Positions 1-5,755 of a stretch of DNA of 6,796 nucleotides are shown here, piece after piece; position 1 is the first letter of the stretch, and each line of letters opens with the position of its first letter. Source of the DNA: an uncultured Clostridia bacterium (GTDB lineage Bacteria > Bacillota > Clostridia > Christensenellales > UBA1242); contig CALWKL010000061.1 in NCBI GenBank assembly GCA_944381255.1, forward strand, positions 1 to 6,796, read 5' to 3'. The position numbers and the translations under genes were made by a program. The notes under the pieces are model-generated. The model did no database searches and was not told the origin of the DNA. It saw only the letters and a list, made by a program, of their open reading frames with translations.

Positions 1-1020
1 CTCTAGTCTACCTAAAAGCATATGTAAGTTGTGCTCTATATTCAGTAACGCTTTGTCAGCATTATTCTTAAAATTTGCAATAGCTACATTTATCTGCATT
101 GATTTAGAATTGTAAATATTATCACTAGCCACGCACAATCTAGTAGTATAGCTAGCCACGGCGTCTGTACGTGTATCAAAAAATGCTGTAGATAGATACA
201 ATAATCTACGTGTATTGTCCTCGAGATGTCTCTTTACTTCTTGAATATCAGTAGTTACCAACTCTGCAGCAGCCGAAGGCGTAGGAGCACGCAAGTCTGC
301 CACAAAGTCTGCTATAGTAAAATCTGTCTCATGACCGACGGCACTTATTATAGGTTTATTCGCTTGAAAAATTGCGTGAGCCAATTCCTCATCATTGAAA
401 GTGCTCAAATCTTCTGCAGAGCCACCACCTCGAGCGATTATTATGACATCTACATCTGTTTTGTCCAAAGCCTTTATACCAGCGATAATAGTCGCTTCTG
501 CCCCTATCCCTTGGACTTTGGCAGGATATAGCACTACATCTAGCATAGGGTTACGCCGACCTGTAATATCAATTATATCTCGTATTACTGCACCAGTCTC
601 ACTAGATACTACTCCAACTCTACGAATTATTTCAGGCAAAGGTTTCTTTTTTGCAGGGTCAAAATACCCCAAGCGCTCTAATTTTTGCTTCATTTCCAAA
701 AATTTTTGATAAAGTAGTCCTTGTCCATACGGTTCAATTTTTGCTACATTAAAGCTAAACCTGCCACCCTTTATATAATAATTAGGGGCACCGATGCACA
801 AGACTTGTTCGCCCTCTTTGGGCAGATACCCATTAGAATAGCCAAACTTGACACAGTTTAGCACTGCGCCATCATCTTTTATACTAAAATATAAATTATC
901 ACCAGAATACGAGAGCGCTGACACCTCGCCATATATAGAAATATTTTGCAATATCTCTTCTGCCAAAAAAATATTGTGTATATATGTATTGAATTGTGTT
1001 ACAGAAATTATATTACTCAT
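1..1020 (-). CDS. xseA: Exodeoxyribonuclease VII large subunit, partial (C-terminus off the left edge)
   Basis: This is the catalytic large subunit of exonuclease VII, which with several small XseB subunits degrades single-stranded DNA from both ends to short oligonucleotides in the cytoplasm. The first 340 residues are present of the roughly 400-450 usual for the family. Residues about 5-100 form the OB-fold DNA-binding domain (ISVTQFNTYI start, then IYGEVSALSYSGDNLYFSIK). The catalytic domain follows, with GVVSSETGAVIRDI at 136-149, ARGGGSAEDL at 196-205, and a block from SAVGHETDFTIADF to LRAPTPSAAAEL at 226-254. These are the most conserved XseA signatures. The frame stays open to the window edge, so the gene is cut by the window and not broken. 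Its ATG overlaps the nusB stop by 8 nt (ATGAGTAA), which suggests translational coupling; no strong Shine-Dalgarno sequence of its own is visible. xseB would be expected just outside the window. Confidence 0.96.
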   Translation of the reverse strand, partial: MSNIISVTQFNTYIHNIFLAEEILQNISIYGEVSALSYSGDNLYFSIKDDGAVLNCVKFGYSNGYLPKEGEQVLCIGAPNYYIKGGRFSFNVAKIEPYGQGLLYQKFLEMKQKLERLGYFDPAKKKPLPEIIRRVGVVSSETGAVIRDIIDITGRRNPMLDVVLYPAKVQGIGAEATIIAGIKALDKTDVDVIIIARGGGSAEDLSTFNDEELAHAIFQANKPIISAVGHETDFTIADFVADLRAPTPSAAAELVTTDIQEVKRHLEDNTRRLLYLSTAFFDTRTDAVASYTTRLCVASDNIYNSKSMQINVAIANFKNNADKALLNIEHNLHMLLGRLE

Positions 1021-1429
1021 TTTTTGCAGTTATTTCCTTATAAATTTTGTCAATAACACTATTTACAAAACCTGCACTTTTGTCTGTAGAATATTTTTTT
1101 ACCAAATTAAGCGCTTCATTGATTGCGACTTTATGAGGAGTATCAGCACAAAACTTTAATTCATAAACACAAAGTAGTAATGCTACCTTGTCTGCAGAAA
1201 ACAGTCTATCGTACTTATACTCACTCAAGTTATGGCTAATTAACTCTTTTAACTCTGGTAATTTATCCCTTACGCCATTCACTAACCCTTGGACAAACTC
1301 CAAATCTTTTTCGCTAAAAGGCGCACCATCTAGCATATCCAAAAAGCTATCCATATCAAAGCCATTATTCAAAAATTGATTAGAAAAAATCATTTTGTAG
1401 GCTATCTCTCGTGCTTCAGTCCTAGTCAT
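1013..1429 (-). CDS. nusB: Transcription antitermination / rRNA processing factor NusB
   Basis: NusB is a small all-helical RNA-binding protein. With NusE (ribosomal protein S10) it binds boxA RNA and supports antitermination and correct transcription of rRNA operons. The 138-residue product has the family layout: an N-terminal TRTEAREIAYKMIF helix, a middle block with FVQGLVNGV near 45-53, and the conserved C-terminal half, where YELKFCADTPHKVAINEALN at 89-108 is followed by KYSTDKSAGFVNSVIDKIYKE. I chose the ATG at 1427-1429 because GGGAGGA ends 4 nt before it. A longer frame opens at a TTG at 1448-1450, but it would translate through that ribosome binding site and add seven residues unlike the family N-terminus. 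The gene follows the Asp23-family gene and overlaps xseA by 8 nt. A terminator-like hairpin lies directly upstream, so its expression may depend on read-through or on a promoter at the end of the preceding gene. Confidence 0.95.
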   Translation of the reverse strand: MTRTEAREIAYKMIFSNQFLNNGFDMDSFLDMLDGAPFSEKDLEFVQGLVNGVRDKLPELKELISHNLSEYKYDRLFSADKVALLLCVYELKFCADTPHKVAINEALNLVKKYSTDKSAGFVNSVIDKIYKEITAKNE

Positions 1430-1433
1430 TTTA

Positions 1434-1440
1434 TCCTCCC
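1434..1440 (-). promoter_or_regulatory. Ribosome binding site of nusB
   Basis: GGGAGGA on the minus strand, 4 nt before the ATG at 1427-1429. It decides the nusB start against the in-frame upstream TTG at 1448-1450, whose frame would run through this site. Confidence 0.8.
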
Positions 1441-1441
1441 T

Positions 1442-1476
1442 AAAAAACAACCAAAAACCCCCATAGGGGGCCTTTT
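1442..1476 (-). terminator. Terminator-like hairpin between the Asp23-family gene and nusB
   Basis: Read on the minus strand, CCCCC and GGGGG pair around a TAT loop. The stem extends outward through two G-T wobbles and three or four A-T pairs. It is followed by TTTTT, GGTTG and TTTTTT. This is the form of an intrinsic terminator with an interrupted U-tract. The nusB ribosome binding site begins only 2 nt after the last T-run, leaving no room for a promoter between hairpin and gene. It could therefore be a partial terminator or attenuator, or a structure that stabilises or is processed in the nusB message. The A-rich left arm would also make it usable from the plus strand, but no plus-strand gene is present. 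Confidence 0.6.
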
Positions 1477-1479
1477 GTT

Positions 1480-1503
1480 TTAATATAAATTTAGATTACT
1501 CAT
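1480..1503 (-). other. Seven-codon open frame (possible leader minigene) overlapping the end of the Asp23-family gene
   Basis: An ATG at 1501-1503 opens a frame encoding MSNLNLY and then a TAA. It overlaps the Asp23-family stop by 8 nt (ATGAGTAA) and ends 3 nt before the hairpin that precedes nusB. Only a weak purine stretch (GAGAAAA) precedes the ATG, so translation would depend on coupling. It resembles the nusB/xseA junction, where the same ATGAGTAA overlap starts xseA with MSN. It may be a leader peptide, a duplication relic or chance. No function is claimed. Confidence 0.2.
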
Positions 1504-1861
1504 TTTTCTCAAATTCTATGCCCATAACGTGGACATTGATATTCTTTACATTAGCTTCGGTCATTGAGGTGATGCTATTTTTGATATTCTCTTGGACTTT
1601 ACATGCTACATCTGCTACACAGTTATCTGCATACACATTTAGGTACACATCAACACACAGTCCATCAATATTGTGAGAAATTTTGACGCCTTCGTAATAG
1701 TTGGTACTGAAGAGTTTGCCTAACTTTGCACCACCAAAATTGGTACATAGGCTTGATACACCGCTTATTTCCTTGGCAGCCAAGTTAATAATTGACAGCA
1801 GTATAGTCTTGTTGTAACTGACTCTACCTTGACCGTTGTTATTAATCTCTTGAATAGCCAT
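1496..1861 (-). CDS. yqhY: Asp23/Gls24 (DUF322) family protein, YqhY-like
   Basis: This 121-residue soluble protein belongs to the Asp23/DUF322 family. It has the N-terminal GQGRVSYNKTILLSIINLAAKE-type block at about 10-31, followed by ISGVSSL, then GVKISHNIDGLCVDVYLNVYAD at 58-79 and a closing VQENIKNSITSMTEANVKNINVHVMGI segment. The position between the spoIIIA operon and nusB matches B. subtilis yqhY, whose product is functionally tied to acetyl-CoA carboxylase. Its biochemical activity is not established. I chose the ATG at 1859-1861 because AGGGGTGA precedes it at the right distance and MAIQE fits the family. The longer frame starting with TTG at 1910-1912 would translate across a clear promoter. 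The gene probably has its own vegetative promoter just after spoIIIAH. accB and accC, which sit beside it in Bacillus, are absent here. Confidence 0.9.
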   Translation of the reverse strand: MAIQEINNNGQGRVSYNKTILLSIINLAAKEISGVSSLCTNFGGAKLGKLFSTNYYEGVKISHNIDGLCVDVYLNVYADNCVADVACKVQENIKNSITSMTEANVKNINVHVMGIEFEKNE

Positions 1862-1865
1862 ACGC

Positions 1866-1873
1866 TCACCCCT
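1866..1873 (-). promoter_or_regulatory. Ribosome binding site of the Asp23-family gene
   Basis: AGGGGTGA on the minus strand, 4 nt before the ATG at 1859-1861. The GGTGA part matches the 3' end of the Shine-Dalgarno consensus, and spoIIIAF has the same GGGGTGA form. It supports the short start over the TTG at 1910-1912. Confidence 0.65.
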
Positions 1874-1883
1874 TTTAGAGGGT

Positions 1884-1912
1884 ATTATATCACAGTAAAG
1901 TAATTTTATCAA
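1884..1912 (-). promoter_or_regulatory. Sigma-A type promoter for yqhY (and possibly nusB-xseA)
   Basis: On the minus strand, TTGATA (1907-1912) is followed after exactly 17 nt by a perfect TATAAT (1884-1889). A TG one base before the -10 gives an extended -10 element. The -35 lies directly against the spoIIIAH stop codon (1913-1915). A start site about 7 nt downstream of the -10, near 1876-1877, would leave a leader of about 15 nt containing the AGGGGTGA ribosome binding site. This separates the housekeeping genes from the sporulation operon above, although no terminator is seen after spoIIIAH to stop read-through. Confidence 0.8.
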
Positions 1913-2395
1913 CTATTCGACTGGAATTATTTTGATATTATCTATAGATTTCTGAGTCTGGTCTTGGACTACTTGTACAATTCCTGCTACTTGTGCATCA
2001 GTGAGTTCGTCTGATTTTACCATTACATTTACAAAATTATCAGTCATTGACACAATTACATCTTCATAACCTTTGCCTCTAATGTTGCCTTCGAGATAAA
2101 GTTCACTCTCAATAGTTGCAGCAATATTAGCGAGTGCAGTTTCTGCAGACTTTTTGGCTTCAGCAGTAGTATTTTGACTCTCCAAAATACCTGTGTAATA
2201 CAGCTTCTCCTGTGTGCGTGCTGAATCTCTTTCTGCCCTATATGAGGTAAAGAAATTTGAAGAATTAATTGAAGCGTTAGTATTGATTACCTCTCCATTA
2301 CCCGCTTGATTTATAGATAGATTTAAAAACCCTGTCAGCACGAGCAAGCATAGCATTACGCTCAAAACTATTATTTTTTTCTTCTTCGTTACCAT
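1913..2395 (-). CDS. spoIIIAH: Stage III sporulation protein AH (forespore channel, SpoIIQ partner)
   Basis: In the family, SpoIIIAH is anchored in the mother-cell (outer forespore) membrane. Its extracellular YscJ/FliF-like ring-building domain binds forespore SpoIIQ across the intermembrane space, forming the channel wall. The 160-residue product has a basic N-terminus (MVTKKKK), one membrane segment at about 8-26, the SYRAERDSARTQEKLYYTGI segment at 51-70 that resembles the family's conserved Arg/Glu-rich helix, a helical middle, and a C-terminal alpha/beta block (DNFVNVMVKSDELTDAQVAG at 119-138, ending IKIIPVE). It is clearly shorter than the B. subtilis protein (about 218 residues), the missing length being in the linker after the membrane helix. 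The ATG follows AAAGGAG with good spacing, and that site overlaps the spoIIIAG stop (gap 11 nt). It is the last gene of the spoIIIA unit. Confidence 0.95.
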   Translation of the reverse strand: MVTKKKKIIVLSVMLCLLVLTGFLNLSINQAGNGEVINTNASINSSNFFTSYRAERDSARTQEKLYYTGILESQNTTAEAKKSAETALANIAATIESELYLEGNIRGKGYEDVIVSMTDNFVNVMVKSDELTDAQVAGIVQVVQDQTQKSIDNIKIIPVE

Positions 2396-2406
2396 TTTTT
2401 ACTCCT

Positions 2407-2988
2407 TTATTTACTTTTACAAAAAATTTCTACAGCACTACTATCTACTTTTAGAAGAGCTTGTACAGCCTTTAGTATATCTAATTTTACCTTGATATTA
2501 TCCGCGCCACTGGCCACTACCACTACACCCTTGACATTCGGCATTATCTCTTTGATTACTAATGGCTCGCTCTTACCATTGACTGTAATAATGATTGGCT
2601 CTCTACTTTCATTACTTGTTTCAGTTTTGTTGGTAGAGCCATTTGAAGTAGTATTTTCTGTACTGCTATTTTTTTGGTCATCAGCGTAGGCTAGTACTCG
2701 CTCAATTTCACCATCTAGAGTAATCATACAACTAGTATCACCTGCTCCAGAAATTTGGCTTAGTACCGAATTTAGTCTGCTCTCTAGCATTTTTGCATAC
2801 TCCAAAGTTGTGGTAATATTCCCAGAAGAAACAGAGGTGGATTGAGTACTATTTTTGCTCCCCGCCGGCCAAAACAGGATTGCCAATATGGCTATTACTA
2901 ATATTATTAAGGCGTAGACTTCAATATGCTTAATTTTCTTTAATTTTAGAAAATATTTATTCAAAAAAGAAAAATCTAACTTAGCCAT
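2407..2988 (-). CDS. spoIIIAG: Stage III sporulation protein AG (channel ring protein)
   Basis: SpoIIIAG is a bitopic protein of the outer forespore membrane. Its extracellular domain forms a large ring in B. subtilis, related to ring-building motifs of secretion systems and flagella. The 193-residue product has a basic cytoplasmic start, a membrane segment at about 22-40, a Ser/Thr/Asn linker (43-60), a helix (LEYAKMLESRLNSVLSQISG, 62-81), and the strand CMITLDGEIERVLAYA. A low-complexity Ser/Thr/Asn stretch follows at about 106-128, then IIITVNGKSEPLVIKEIMPN (132-151) and KGVVVVASGADNIKVKLDIL (153-172), the strongest family signature. The length is somewhat below B. subtilis (about 229). 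The ATG overlaps the spoIIIAF stop by 8 nt (ATGGCTAA). A GGAGGAG lies about 13 nt upstream inside spoIIIAF, farther than usual, so coupled translation is likely. Confidence 0.95.
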   Translation of the reverse strand: MAKLDFSFLNKYFLKLKKIKHIEVYALIILVIAILAILFWPAGSKNSTQSTSVSSGNITTTLEYAKMLESRLNSVLSQISGAGDTSCMITLDGEIERVLAYADDQKNSSTENTTSNGSTNKTETSNESREPIIITVNGKSEPLVIKEIMPNVKGVVVVASGADNIKVKLDILKAVQALLKVDSSAVEIFCKSK

Positions 2989-3463
2989 ACAATATTATTT
3001 GCTCCTCCTCCACATTCACAAGATTTTTAATCAACTCCTTAATTTTGGTATGGTAATCTATATGCTGTTCATTTTCTTTTATGACCAAATCGCATAAATT
3101 TACATATAAATACAAAATTTCGCTATCTTTAGAATCCATACTTATCATGACATCACAACCAGAGTATCCTAGTCCAGCTAGGCTACGCTCGATATTATCT
3201 TCCATATAATTTTTGTTTTGTTCGTTCAAGTTTTCCAAAATATCTTGATTAATAGCATATTCGCTATCAATTACCAAACTATTACTATCAAAGCCATTCC
3301 TTAATAAATCACTAATAGGGCTAATTATTACTGCTATTACAAAAATCGCCATTATGGACTTGATGTATTTGCTAATTTTACTATCAGGCAAAACCAAATC
3401 AACCAAGACAGTAAGTATTACAACCCCAACAATTCCTAATAAATATCCGCTAAATACGCTCAT
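2981..3463 (-). CDS. spoIIIAF: Stage III sporulation protein AF
   Basis: SpoIIIAF is a membrane protein of the SpoIIIA channel with a C-terminal domain of ring-building type; its exact role in the ring is not settled. The 160-residue product has two membrane segments, about 6-25 and 34-52. They flank the typical LPDSKISKYIKSIMAIFVIA region (25-44), which ends in ISPISDLL. A Glu/Asn-rich helix (75-93) and an alpha/beta domain beginning LAGLGYSGCDVMISMD (95-110) follow. This is shorter than the B. subtilis protein (about 206). The ATG lies 3 nt after the spoIIIAE stop, with GGGGTGA just before it serving as ribosome binding site and including that stop. The gene overlaps spoIIIAG by 8 nt. Confidence 0.93.
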   Translation of the reverse strand: MSVFSGYLLGIVGVVILTVLVDLVLPDSKISKYIKSIMAIFVIAVIISPISDLLRNGFDSNSLVIDSEYAINQDILENLNEQNKNYMEDNIERSLAGLGYSGCDVMISMDSKDSEILYLYVNLCDLVIKENEQHIDYHTKIKELIKNLVNVEEEQIILYG

Positions 3464-3466
3464 ATC

Positions 3467-4666
3467 TCACCCCAAATTAGCAGTTACCAATAACATACCA
3501 ATGCTGACTATATACATAAATCCAACACCAGCAATGATGACTACCAGCATATTCACATTCTTTGATACTTGACTCAAAAAATCTGGTATTTTGGAATTAG
3601 TAAGAGGCTCTAAGATAGATGCTGTAAGTTTCAATCCTAGTGCCAGTACTGCAATCTTGACTATAGGCACAATAATCAAACTAAATGCTAATAAAATTCC
3701 TACCGCGCCTATTGCATTTTTGATTAATACGCTACTAGCCATTACAATATTAAAGCCGTCAGAAAGATATCCTCCTAATATTGGTACATAACTTTTTAGA
3801 GCGAACTTGGTAGCACGAATTGATACGCTGTCAAAATTCCCTGCGACAATTCCCTGTACCATAATTAGTCCCATAAAAGCACTAAAACATATGCCTGCTA
3901 TCCACTTGAATGCTGATTTAAAGAAAGAATTAAATTTATTTAGGCTAATAGAATGAGATAAATTACCCACTACTGAGAACACAAATGCAAAGGTAAATAA
4001 AGGAATAAGCACATAATTAAATATCTGTATTACACCATTACTAAACAAAGCTAATGTTGGCTGAAAAATTCCCACTGTTACTGCCCCACCCACTGATGCT
4101 AGTAGGGTAAGAATCATAGGAAATATAATGTCCATTTGCGCCTTTATAGAAGCAATACTACTACCGACCTCACTTAATAGAGAAAACACACACCCAGAGA
4201 TAACGACTATTACTACTCCAAAGCAAACGAAATCTATTATTCGCCCCACCGATTCAGAGCCTACATCAGAGCGTATCGAGCCTACTAGACTACACAAAAT
4301 AGTAACGGCTACTACAATGCAGAGCAAAGGCACAAAGTCTAATAATTCACCAAAAAAGCAATCTAAAAAAGCTCCGATAAAAGTTCCAGCATCTGCGCCA
4401 AAATCTCCATTTAGCAAAGCACTTACTTTGTCAAAAAAAGATGATGAGCCAAATACCTCTTTGCTTTCCGTACTTAAATCTGCTATAATGCCATCTAGTC
4501 CACTAAAGTCAAATTCATCTAAATTGTTATACACTGTGTCTGTTAATTCGTTCTCAATTGCAGTAGTGTCCTCTGTACAAAAGACATCTGGTATAGTAAA
4601 AATTGCTACTAAAAACATTAATATTATTAGGACAAGGAGTGCCCTACTTGATTTTAATTTTTTCAC
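3467..4666 (-). CDS. spoIIIAE: Stage III sporulation protein AE (polytopic channel protein)
   Basis: SpoIIIAE is the large polytopic membrane component of the SpoIIIA complex, made in the mother cell and needed for late forespore gene expression. The 399-residue product equals the B. subtilis length. It opens with a probable signal sequence (KKLKSSR followed by a hydrophobic run to about residue 29). A soluble part (about 31-90) comes next, followed by roughly seven hydrophobic segments near 96-130, 143-170, 179-206, 212-235, 253-275, 305-349 (probably two) and 370-396. The conserved loop SIRATKFALKSYVPILGGYL (282-301), followed by SDG, is the best family signature. The start is GTG, overlapping the spoIIIAD stop as GTGA. 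No good Shine-Dalgarno sequence precedes it, only GCGAG, so translation probably depends on ribosomes finishing spoIIIAD. No in-frame ATG gives a better start. Confidence 0.95.
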   Translation of the reverse strand: MKKLKSSRALLVLIILMFLVAIFTIPDVFCTEDTTAIENELTDTVYNNLDEFDFSGLDGIIADLSTESKEVFGSSSFFDKVSALLNGDFGADAGTFIGAFLDCFFGELLDFVPLLCIVVAVTILCSLVGSIRSDVGSESVGRIIDFVCFGVVIVVISGCVFSLLSEVGSSIASIKAQMDIIFPMILTLLASVGGAVTVGIFQPTLALFSNGVIQIFNYVLIPLFTFAFVFSVVGNLSHSISLNKFNSFFKSAFKWIAGICFSAFMGLIMVQGIVAGNFDSVSIRATKFALKSYVPILGGYLSDGFNIVMASSVLIKNAIGAVGILLAFSLIIVPIVKIAVLALGLKLTASILEPLTNSKIPDFLSQVSKNVNMLVVIIAGVGFMYIVSIGMLLVTANLG

Positions 4667-5052
4667 ACCATTATACTCGCTAAAAGACTAATTAAATTCT
4701 TTATTATTGGTATCGCTAGAATAAAAATAGCTAATTTCCCTGCAAGTAAAATTTTGCTAGCGATTGCGCTATTGCCACTATCACTACAAATATTAGCTCC
4801 AAACTCTGTTAGGTATCCTATACCTACTATTTTAAGTAGAATAATGAATAATTCTGGGTCAATGTGAGCACTATCCAGCAACATAGTGAATAATCCATAC
4901 ACTTCCTGTAGCATCTCAATTATGTAAAAAAACATAACTACCGAACCAGCCACGCCCACTAGCACAGCTAACTCTGGCTTCCACTGTTTGACTACGATTA
5001 CGGCAATTGTAATAATGAGTGCCAACCCAATAAATTTAAAAATTAAATCCAT
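4663..5052 (-). CDS. spoIIIAD: Stage III sporulation protein AD
   Basis: A small polytopic membrane protein (129 residues, close to the B. subtilis length of about 133) of the SpoIIIA channel complex. Hydrophobic segments lie at about 4-21, 27-52, 67-81 and 103-127. The hallmark is LLKIVGIGYLTEFGANICSD (72-91), followed by SGNSAIASKILLAGKLAIF, which is strongly conserved in the family. SpoIIIAD and SpoIIIAC resemble each other at their N-terminal two-helix units. The ATG lies 6 nt after the spoIIIAC stop behind a weak AGGT, so coupling is likely. The gene ends in a 4-nt overlap with spoIIIAE. Confidence 0.95.
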   Translation of the reverse strand: MDLIFKFIGLALIITIAVIVVKQWKPELAVLVGVAGSVVMFFYIIEMLQEVYGLFTMLLDSAHIDPELFIILLKIVGIGYLTEFGANICSDSGNSAIASKILLAGKLAIFILAIPIIKNLISLLASIMV

Positions 5053-5058
5053 TTTTAC

Positions 5059-5256
5059 CTAATATAGACTAAATAAATTTTGCACCGTGTTAAAGAGTTC
5101 GCTAATAATATCTACTATCATAAATAGCACTACTACCAATCCGGCTAGAGTGGTAAGCGTTGCAATTTCATCTTTGCCAGCTTGCTTCAATACTTGAGCA
5201 ATTATTGCTACCACTATACCAATTCCAGCAATTTTAAAAACAATTTCTACTCCCAT
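5059..5256 (-). CDS. spoIIIAC: Stage III sporulation protein AC
   Basis: A very small integral membrane protein (65 residues, about 68 in B. subtilis) of the SpoIIIA complex. It has two hydrophobic helices at about 5-22 and 34-53, joined by the polar loop LKQAGKDEIATLTTLAG. That loop is the typical family motif. The ATG follows GAGG with a 5-nt spacer, and the gene starts 7 nt after the spoIIIAB stop and ends 6 nt before spoIIIAD. Position and motif together make the assignment firm despite the size. Confidence 0.95.
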   Translation of the reverse strand: MGVEIVFKIAGIGIVVAIIAQVLKQAGKDEIATLTTLAGLVVVLFMIVDIISELFNTVQNLFSLY

Positions 5257-5263
5257 TTATGCC

Positions 5264-5752
5264 TCACAAAACTATAATAAACAAGGCAATACCGCATATG
5301 ATACCAAGTTTTGAATAAATAGGGCTTGCGATATTTTCTTTTTGCCTAGACTTGTCCAAAAGTATTTCAAAATTGTTTCTTGTATCTTTAATTGCGTTAA
5401 TCTGCGCTTCACAATCTAATTTGCCAAAACTATTTAAAAAATTCGCTATTTCGCGCGCTACATCTGGTGAGGTTACCTTTTGCTCCCTTTGCCACTTCGA
5501 TAGAAATTCTTTGTTATCCAAATTTTTTTCTAATTCAGCAAGGAATGCATTGAAATCTGCTCCATAACACTCTTTTTGTGAAGCGAGTAAGACTTTGATA
5601 GTGTCCTGTCGAAAGGCACAATTACTCTCGAGGCTCTTAAGGAAATTATCAAAGTCTTGATTAAACCTTAGAGTCTTTTTTAGACCACCACGGAAAGCAA
5701 AGCCCAATACAGTACTGCCAATCAACAGCACAAAGCCAAGTAGCAAATTCAA
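5264..5752 (-). CDS. spoIIIAB: Stage III sporulation protein AB (T2SS-F-like)
   Basis: SpoIIIAB resembles the cytoplasmic helical domains of type II secretion / type IV pilus inner-membrane (F-type) proteins and is thought to work beside the SpoIIIAA ATPase. The 162-residue product (about 171 in B. subtilis) has an N-terminal membrane helix (3-20). A helical soluble domain follows, with RFNQDFDNFLKSLES (29-43) and FLNSFGKLDCEAQINAIKDT (105-124). After an Arg/Lys/Glu-rich helix comes a second membrane helix (about 147-162). The start is TTG at 5750-5752, supported by GGGAGG 6 nt upstream. That site is formed by the last two sense codons of spoIIIAA, whose stop lies 3 nt before this start. An unusual start codon with strong coupling fits a complex needing balanced amounts of AA and AB. 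Confidence 0.93.
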   Translation of the reverse strand: MNLLLGFVLLIGSTVLGFAFRGGLKKTLRFNQDFDNFLKSLESNCAFRQDTIKVLLASQKECYGADFNAFLAELEKNLDNKEFLSKWQREQKVTSPDVAREIANFLNSFGKLDCEAQINAIKDTRNNFEILLDKSRQKENIASPIYSKLGIICGIALFIIVL

Positions 5753-5755
5753 TGT

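Noticed and set aside
125..162. Repeated CTAGCCACG, 9 bases, twice within 40 bases
   Set aside because: Both copies lie in xseA codons for similar residues, and there are no further copies or even spacing. Not a repeat array.
226..1159. Overlapping plus-strand open frames of about 100 codons
   Set aside because: They are antisense to xseA and nusB, both of which show strong family motifs, and the plus-strand products resemble nothing recognisable.
1430..1450. Longer nusB start at the TTG (adds MFFREDK)
   Set aside because: The added codons include the GGGAGGA ribosome binding site and the terminator T-run. The ATG at 1427-1429 is properly spaced.
1869..1882. Small CCCT/AGGG pairing that might hide the yqhY ribosome binding site
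   Set aside because: Only 4 bp, and the predicted transcript start falls inside or after the left arm, so it would not form in the sigma-A transcript.
1862..1912. Longer Asp23-family start at the TTG (adds about 17 residues)
   Set aside because: The extension is made of the -35, -10 and leader of a strong promoter and has no ribosome binding site of its own.
3168..3182. CCTAG / CTAGG inverted repeat
   Set aside because: A 5-bp stem within spoIIIAF codons with no T-run or positional meaning.
4651..4670. Similarity between the spoIIIAE start and the efp tail (TTTTAATTTTTTCAC on the plus strand)
   Set aside because: Both are Lys-rich codon runs in AT-rich DNA, and the match stops at once outside them.
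4128..4691. 187-codon open frame on the plus strand
   Set aside because: It lies fully antisense to spoIIIAE and is composed mainly of Ser/Thr/Lys/Pro/Ile codons, as expected from the reverse of hydrophobic membrane-protein codons. It has no recognisable domain, and spoIIIAE is certain.
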